From: Planctomycetota bacterium
GTDB lineage: Bacteria > Planctomycetota > Phycisphaerae > Phycisphaerales > SM1A02
Direction of reading: 5' to 3'
DNA length: 9,062 nucleotides
Assembly: GCA_022567855.1 (NCBI GenBank)
Contig: JADFGE010000096.1
Location: forward strand, 1-9,062
Part shown: piece after piece, positions 6,271 through 9,062 of the stretch
Position numbering within the stretch: the first letter of the stretch is position 1
Layout of the letters: each line of letters begins with the position of its first letter
Notes under the pieces: generated by a model
Told to the model about the DNA's origin: nothing
The model's database searches: none
Seen by the model: only the letters and a program-made list of their open reading frames with translations
Translations under genes and position numbers: made by a program

Positions 6271-6383
6271 CCAACTATTTGACCAACTATTTGACCAACT
6301 ATTTGACCAACTATTTGACCAACTATTTGACCAACTATTTGACCAACTATTTGACCAACTATTTGACCAACTATTTGACCAAC
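6271..6383. repeat. Tandem 12-bp repeat, nine full copies plus five bases
   Basis: The unit CCAACTATTTGA repeats nine times without a single change (6271-6378) and is followed by CCAAC. The unit has 33% GC, well below the surroundings. Perfect identity implies recent expansion by replication slippage. On the plus strand the array reads as (NYLT)n or (QLFD)n and the third frame has a stop in every unit. There is no ribosome site or credible protein around it, so I treat it as noncoding. Confidence 0.97.
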
Positions 6384-6387
6384 ATAC

Positions 6388-6409
6388 CTGTCAGTATTCT
6401 GTCAGTATT
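6388..6409. repeat. 11-bp tandem duplication
   Basis: CTGTCAGTATT occurs twice head to tail (6388-6398 and 6399-6409), five bases after the 12-bp array. Two different tandem repeats side by side mark a slippage-prone segment or a pair of protein-binding sites. Confidence 0.85.
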
Positions 6410-6655
6410 TCTGCGCACGCTAATCCCATGGAGATGATTATCTCCCGCATTTCACCGCACCCACAAGCGTTCTGCGTTCTCCCACCTGCGCAGGCGTGAC
6501 GATTCGCACCGATTGACGCCGATCGCAGCATTCTGAGTTGCCCTTGCAAATCCGCTGCGCATGTTGTGAGCGAGCGGTTGCTGAACCGTCAACGACCCTC
6601 GCCGGCTCCGTTGGTCGTGCAGGGGCATCGATCTACTCAACTAGGGAGACAGGGG

Positions 6656-7216
6656 ATGAAATCTTTACGAATGGCTCATGGCGCCGCGACGCTCGCGACG
6701 TGCGTGCTGCTGGGTTTGACTGCTTCAGGGCACTGGGCTCAGCTGAATCCAATGCCGCAATCGACGGCCGGTGCGGCTGCTTTTTCGGATCCGTTGTGTG
6801 ACCTCGCAAACGAACTCGTTGAGTTGGTGTGTCGATCATCGACAAGCAACGGCATCGAGGGGCTTGCGTACGGCTTCATCGACGAAGTGGACCGGGTCAC
6901 CTGGGGCGAACTGGAACCGCTCATCGCCAATGCCAAGGCGGAGCTCGACGCGATCTTCGATCCTTTCGACACGCCGAGCCTGGATCCGGTCGACGCCGGC
7001 GCCGATGCCGACCCAGTCGACACTTCTTTCATGACCACCGAAGAGATGGGCGATGAATTGTGCGAACGCGCTAAGGCAGCAAGGGACAGGATCTGCAACT
7101 CGATCCAGCTCGCCGATCACCAGGACGTCGGGACACTATGGCACCAGATGCGCTGGCTACTTGATGATCTTGAGGAGCAGGCCAGACCCGTAGTACCGGT
7201 GCCTATCGCCGGTTGA
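6656..7216 (+). CDS. Exported acidic protein with two CX10C motifs, unknown function
   Basis: The 186-residue protein starts at an ATG preceded by AGGGAG seven bases away. A signal peptide is clear: basic MKSLR, hydrophobic core ATLATCVLLGLTA, and a likely signal-peptidase I site after W27-A28. The mature part is predicted mostly helical and acidic, with a Pro/Asp-rich linker (101-122, DPFDTPSLDPVDAGADADP) between two helical regions. Four cysteines follow the signal peptide as two equal pairs, C48/C59 and C135/C146, each CX10C within a helix. This spacing puts both cysteines of a pair on one helix face and would permit two disulfides holding helices together, or a metal or haem-free structural site. 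No CXXCH motif is present. A weak promoter candidate is TTGGTC (6611-6616) and TACTCA (6634-6639). I do not recognise the family. Confidence 0.85.
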   Translation: MKSLRMAHGAATLATCVLLGLTASGHWAQLNPMPQSTAGAAAFSDPLCDLANELVELVCRSSTSNGIEGLAYGFIDEVDRVTWGELEPLIANAKAELDAIFDPFDTPSLDPVDAGADADPVDTSFMTTEEMGDELCERAKAARDRICNSIQLADHQDVGTLWHQMRWLLDDLEEQARPVVPVPIAG

Positions 7217-7368
7217 CGGGGCGGGCCGCGCTCGCGCCGCAATGCAAGAGGGTTCGGCACGGTATGGGTATGCGATCGCGTCGTTGTTGCGGTTTCGCGG
7301 GTGAAGCAAGGACCTGTGGGAGATGTGGCTGAAGCTAGTTCGCGCTGATCGGTCAGGTCTGTGGAACG

Positions 7369-8079
7369 CTAATCTCTGTTCGTTGAGCCCGGGGCATCTC
7401 GGCCAGCAATCTCGAGGTCTGTAAGTTGCTGCAGCGCGGTCCGCACGCTGCTGAGGTCTACGTCGGAGCCATATGCGGCTGAAATCAAGGACACGATCGT
7501 ATCCATACGCTCTTGGCGGAGGCGCGTGGCGAGCTCACCGTCGCGACCGGCAACTGCCGCGGCAATCTCAGAAGACGTGTCAAGGAGGGCAAGGGCTCGG
7601 TCATAGCGACCGGTCTCTAGGAGGCCGGCCACTAGCTCTAACTGAGACGTGATGACTCGATCGACACGCTCTTGCCACGCTTCAATCTCCTCGCGCCGGT
7701 CGCGCTCCGTCGCCGCCAATTCCCCCTGCTGCTCCGCGATCAGTCTGTTTTTCTGGGCGATGTCGTAATATCGAACGGCACTTGCCCAACCGGTGGAGCC
7801 AACAAGCACCAGGGAGATAACCCCCGCCAGCGGGATGCCGATCCAAAGCGAGATGCCCCTCCGCCAGCGACGCTTCCGGGTGAGTTGAGCCGGTTGGTTC
7901 CCTGAGAGCGTCGCCTCGATACCTTCAGCGAGTTGTGCGATCTGTTGTTGCACGTCAGGCGTAAGTAGCGTTCGTGCCGCCCTCACTTCCGGCGCTAGCT
8001 TCCGTGTATCATCTTTCACCGTGGAGGTCATCACCTGTTGCCGGAAGTAGTGCTCTCGGTGCTTCTGCGAATTGTGCAT
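7369..8079 (-). CDS. Single-pass membrane protein with coiled coil and helical-repeat tail
   Basis: The 236-residue protein begins at an ATG with GGGGAG eight bases upstream. Residues 1-75 are hydrophilic and end in a basic patch (RKRRWRR, 68-74). One transmembrane helix covers about 76-98 (ISLWIGIPLAGVISLVLVG). By the positive-inside rule the N-terminus is cytoplasmic. Residues 106-150 form a charged, probably coiled-coil helix (QKNRLIAEQQGELAATERDR). Residues 150-170 (AGLLETGRYDRALALLDTS) look like one TPR unit, followed by further helices. No enzymatic motif is visible. The gene starts 26 bases after the stop of the 103-residue gene, so the two form an operon. A role as a membrane anchor or assembly factor is only an inference. 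Confidence 0.8.
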   Translation of the reverse strand: MHNSQKHREHYFRQQVMTSTVKDDTRKLAPEVRAARTLLTPDVQQQIAQLAEGIEATLSGNQPAQLTRKRRWRRGISLWIGIPLAGVISLVLVGSTGWASAVRYYDIAQKNRLIAEQQGELAATERDRREEIEAWQERVDRVITSQLELVAGLLETGRYDRALALLDTSSEIAAAVAGRDGELATRLRQERMDTIVSLISAAYGSDVDLSSVRTALQQLTDLEIAGRDAPGSTNRD

Positions 8080-8105
8080 CTCAGTTACTCCCCTGTGAGT
8101 TGAAC

Positions 8106-8417
8106 CTAACGGCGTTTCGACGCCTCAATCGCTTCCAGAAGTTGCCGATAGAGTCCCCGAGGATCAATCTGTGTCGGGTACTGCTCGGCTTCATACCCCC
8201 AGCGCGTCAGGAAACGCTTTACTTCGTCCGGCAATTCCGGATCGAGCGACAGCGCCATAAGCGTTATGATCGCATGTTTGCGCCCCCTAGGGCCATCAGG
8301 AAATGCCTTCGCAGAGTCCCGCGCCAGCGCCATTGGAATATTATCCAGGGACACCCGCCCTCTTCTTGCAGAAGCAGAGCGCGGCACATGGGGTTGTTTC
8401 TCCGCCATCGCACACAT
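8106..8417 (-). CDS. Hypothetical protein, first gene of a two-gene operon
   Basis: The 103-residue reading from ATG 8417 (MCAMAEKQPH) is chosen over a longer frame to 8531 because the extra residues are low-complexity and cross the probable promoter. The ATG at 8408 is equally possible, as neither has a clear ribosome site. The N-terminal 25 residues are basic and probably disordered. The rest is compact: a helix at 27-40 (IPMALARDSAKAFP), a hydrophobic helix (HAIITLMALSLD, 48-59), PDEVKRFLTRWGYEAEQYP (63-81), and a C-terminal helix ending KRR. No signal peptide or membrane helix is seen, so it should be cytoplasmic. I do not recognise the family. The close link to the membrane protein downstream suggests a shared process. 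Confidence 0.65.
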   Translation of the reverse strand: MCAMAEKQPHVPRSASARRGRVSLDNIPMALARDSAKAFPDGPRGRKHAIITLMALSLDPELPDEVKRFLTRWGYEAEQYPTQIDPRGLYRQLLEAIEASKRR

Positions 8418-8539
8418 TGTAGTGGAATCGTCTCGGCTTTGCTGGCCGACTAGTTGTCCAGAGTCTTGAGCACAAACATGTTTAGAAACTGAGCCGGGTT
8501 GGGGCAGGGCGGTGTCGGGGCAAGCGACCAAGGGAGGCG

Positions 8540-8710
8540 ATGTGGGTGAATCCCGTTCGGGCCAAGTCTCTGTCGCCCTCTAGGTACTGCAGGAAGGATC
8601 GTTTCGACGGCCCGACGCCGGCGATTGGCAGGGCCGTAACGCTGCCAACGTCCTTCGATATGAGCGGCAACGGACTGATACTTTACGAGAATCTGGGAGA
8701 CCAGGACTAA
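8540..8710 (+). CDS. Possible 56-residue protein or remnant, unrecognised
   Basis: The frame starts at ATG 8540 (or GTG 8546) and ends at TAA 8708. AGGGAGG (8531-8537) lies eight bases before the GTG, which favours that start, but only two before the ATG. The peptide is Arg/Pro/Ser-rich in its first half (NPVRAKSLSPSRYCRKDRFD) and ends FDMSGNGLILYENLGDQD, which reads more like the tail of a larger protein than a complete domain. A strong inverted repeat lies inside it, so the sequence may be conserved as structure and not as protein. Confidence 0.25.
   Translation: MWVNPVRAKSLSPSRYCRKDRFDGPTPAIGRAVTLPTSFDMSGNGLILYENLGDQD
8593..8656. repeat. Nested inverted repeat, 17 base pairs in two stems
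   Basis: GAAGGA plus CGTT (8593-8598, 8600-8603) pairs with AACG plus TCCTTC (8647-8656), leaving one bulged T. Inside, ACGGCCC (8607-8613) pairs with GGGCCGT (8631-8637) around a 17-base loop. A competing hairpin pairs TTGGCAG with CTGCCAA. There is no T-run, so it is not a standard terminator. Confidence 0.55.
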
Positions 8711-8829
8711 CGCCGTCACCTGCCGAGATTGTCAGTTTTGCCCCGGACGCACCTCGTGGCCGTGTTTTGCCGCGACACTGATGTTGAGGTAACGCAACAT
8801 GTAGATTGAGAATCAACGCTCATCGTCTC

Positions 8830-8858
8830 TTGGTTCGCTGGCATGGGGTTTGTATCCT
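8830..8858 (+). promoter_or_regulatory. Probable promoter of the lipoprotein-like gene
   Basis: TTGGTT (8830-8835) and TATCCT (8853-8858) are separated by exactly 17 bases. Transcription would begin near 8865, leaving a short leader that contains the ribosome site GGAGGGGAG before the ATG at 8880. Confidence 0.5.
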
Positions 8859-8879
8859 GGACAGCGGAGGGGAGAGAAG

Positions 8880-9062
8880 ATGCTCAGAAACGCGTACGGT
8901 GTTGGCTTGGGGATTCTGCTGGCTCTGGCTGGAGCTGGCTGTGCATCATCGCCCCCGAAATCGCCGCCACGCGCGACCGCGGCTTGGGGAACCGTCCCAC
9001 CTAGCCTGGTGATACCGGGCCTGGTGCGGGGTGGCATCTTCCACGGGGGTTCAGCGGGGCCG
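8880..9062 (+). CDS. Lipoprotein-like exported protein, 3' end outside the window
   Basis: The frame is open from ATG 8880 to the right edge (61 codons seen). GGAGGGGAG immediately upstream is a strong ribosome site. The N-terminus MLRNAYGVGLGILLALAGAGCASS is a signal sequence ending in a cysteine at residue 21, as in a lipoprotein. The residue at -3 is glycine, which is less usual than leucine or valine, so lipidation is likely but not certain. The next residues are Pro/Ser/Lys-rich (PPKSPPR), a normal tether after a lipidated cysteine. The visible mature part has no recognisable domain. A second frame overlapping the same bases has no ribosome site and is a shadow. Confidence 0.75.
   Translation, partial: MLRNAYGVGLGILLALAGAGCASSPPKSPPRATAAWGTVPPSLVIPGLVRGGIFHGGSAGP

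Larger units (their letters stand above)
5861..6655. other. 795-bp gene-free region rich in repeats
   Basis: Long frames cross this stretch but lack ribosome sites and protein-like composition; two of them are open mainly because the 12-bp repeat is a multiple of three. The contents I can support are CGGTCC/GGACCG (5944-5949, 5955-5960), the long hairpin at 6086-6163, the 12-bp tandem array at 6271-6383, the 11-bp duplication at 6388-6409, and ACGACC paired with GGTCGT just before the exported-protein gene. The region begins upstream of one minus-strand gene and ends upstream of a plus-strand gene, so it is a divergent intergenic spacer that must contain two promoters. Confidence 0.6.
8418..8879. 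other. Divergent intergenic region, structured, with a possible short ORF
   Basis: The 462 bases separate the minus-strand operon from the lipoprotein-like gene. They contain the 10-bp palindrome AAACATGTTT (8474-8483), a candidate operator for the operon. They also hold the possible ORF 8540-8710, the inverted repeat 8593-8656, the hairpin ATGTTG/CAACAT (8781-8786, 8795-8800) and the promoter at 8830-8858. Confidence 0.5.

Noticed and set aside
6271..6383. CRISPR-like array
   Set aside because: The 12-bp units abut directly with no spacers, and no cas genes are present.
6177..6437. Plus-strand frame with (NYLT)n repeats as a small repeat protein
   Set aside because: There is no Shine-Dalgarno sequence before the ATG, and the flanks show no domain or signal. 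The repeat alone explains the open frame.
5774..6499. Long plus-strand frame of 241 codons with (LFDQ)n repeats
   Set aside because: It overlaps the supported minus-strand gene 5672-5860, has no ribosome site, and is open because the 12-bp repeat is a multiple of three. Composition outside the repeat is not protein-like.
7301..7313. 13-bp match GTGAAGCAAGGAC also found at 2989-3001
   Set aside because: The match ends after 13 bases and the flanks differ, so it is too short to claim a repeat family from two copies.

Overview
The window is high-GC bacterial DNA with clear Shine-Dalgarno sequences before several starts and small genes separated by fairly long intergenic stretches. It holds no rRNA, tRNA, CRISPR array or complete transposon. 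Exported and lipoprotein genes point to a cell-envelope-bearing bacterium. The long intergenic palindromes built on GGGTGCCATGC remind me of Planctomycetota, but that is an impression from memory and the phylum is not proven here.

Layout. Positions 1-1819 (minus strand) carry a Trk potassium-uptake pair: trkA complete, then trkH running off the left edge. The trkH start is broken: its natural N-terminus (MNWRFV) is out of frame with the rest of the gene. Positions 2263-2766 (plus) encode a ferritin with all ferroxidase residues. Its stop codon overlaps the start of a 74-codon C-terminal remnant of a GT-A glycosyltransferase. Positions 2984-3298 hold a nested, two-hairpin palindromic element. 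Positions 3299-3571 (minus) encode a 90-residue winged-helix regulator. A 34-bp near-palindrome overlaps its 3' end and recurs at 29/34 identity in its promoter region.

Positions 3797-5536 (minus) contain, in transcription order, a truncated HxlR-type regulator, a MoaD/ThiS-like beta-grasp protein ending in Gly-Gly, and a cytoplasmic six-Asp-box beta-propeller. The last two look like an operon and are the best candidate here for a little-described system. Positions 5672-5860 (minus) encode a 62-residue protein. Positions 5861-6655 are gene-free but contain a long imperfect hairpin, nine tandem copies of a 12-bp unit and an 11-bp tandem duplication.

Positions 6656-7216 (plus) encode an exported acidic protein with two CX10C motifs. 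Positions 7369-8417 (minus) form a two-gene operon of unknown function: a 103-residue protein and a single-pass membrane protein with a coiled-coil and helical-repeat tail. Positions 8418-8879 hold a structured 64-nt inverted repeat inside a possible 56-codon ORF, then a well-formed promoter for a lipoprotein-like gene that starts at 8880 and leaves the window.

Themes. Metal and ion handling (Trk, ferritin) sits beside several decayed genes (trkH 5' end, glycosyltransferase tail, HxlR fragment) and several repeats, which suggests a region subject to deletion and rearrangement. Assembly errors could produce some of the same signs.
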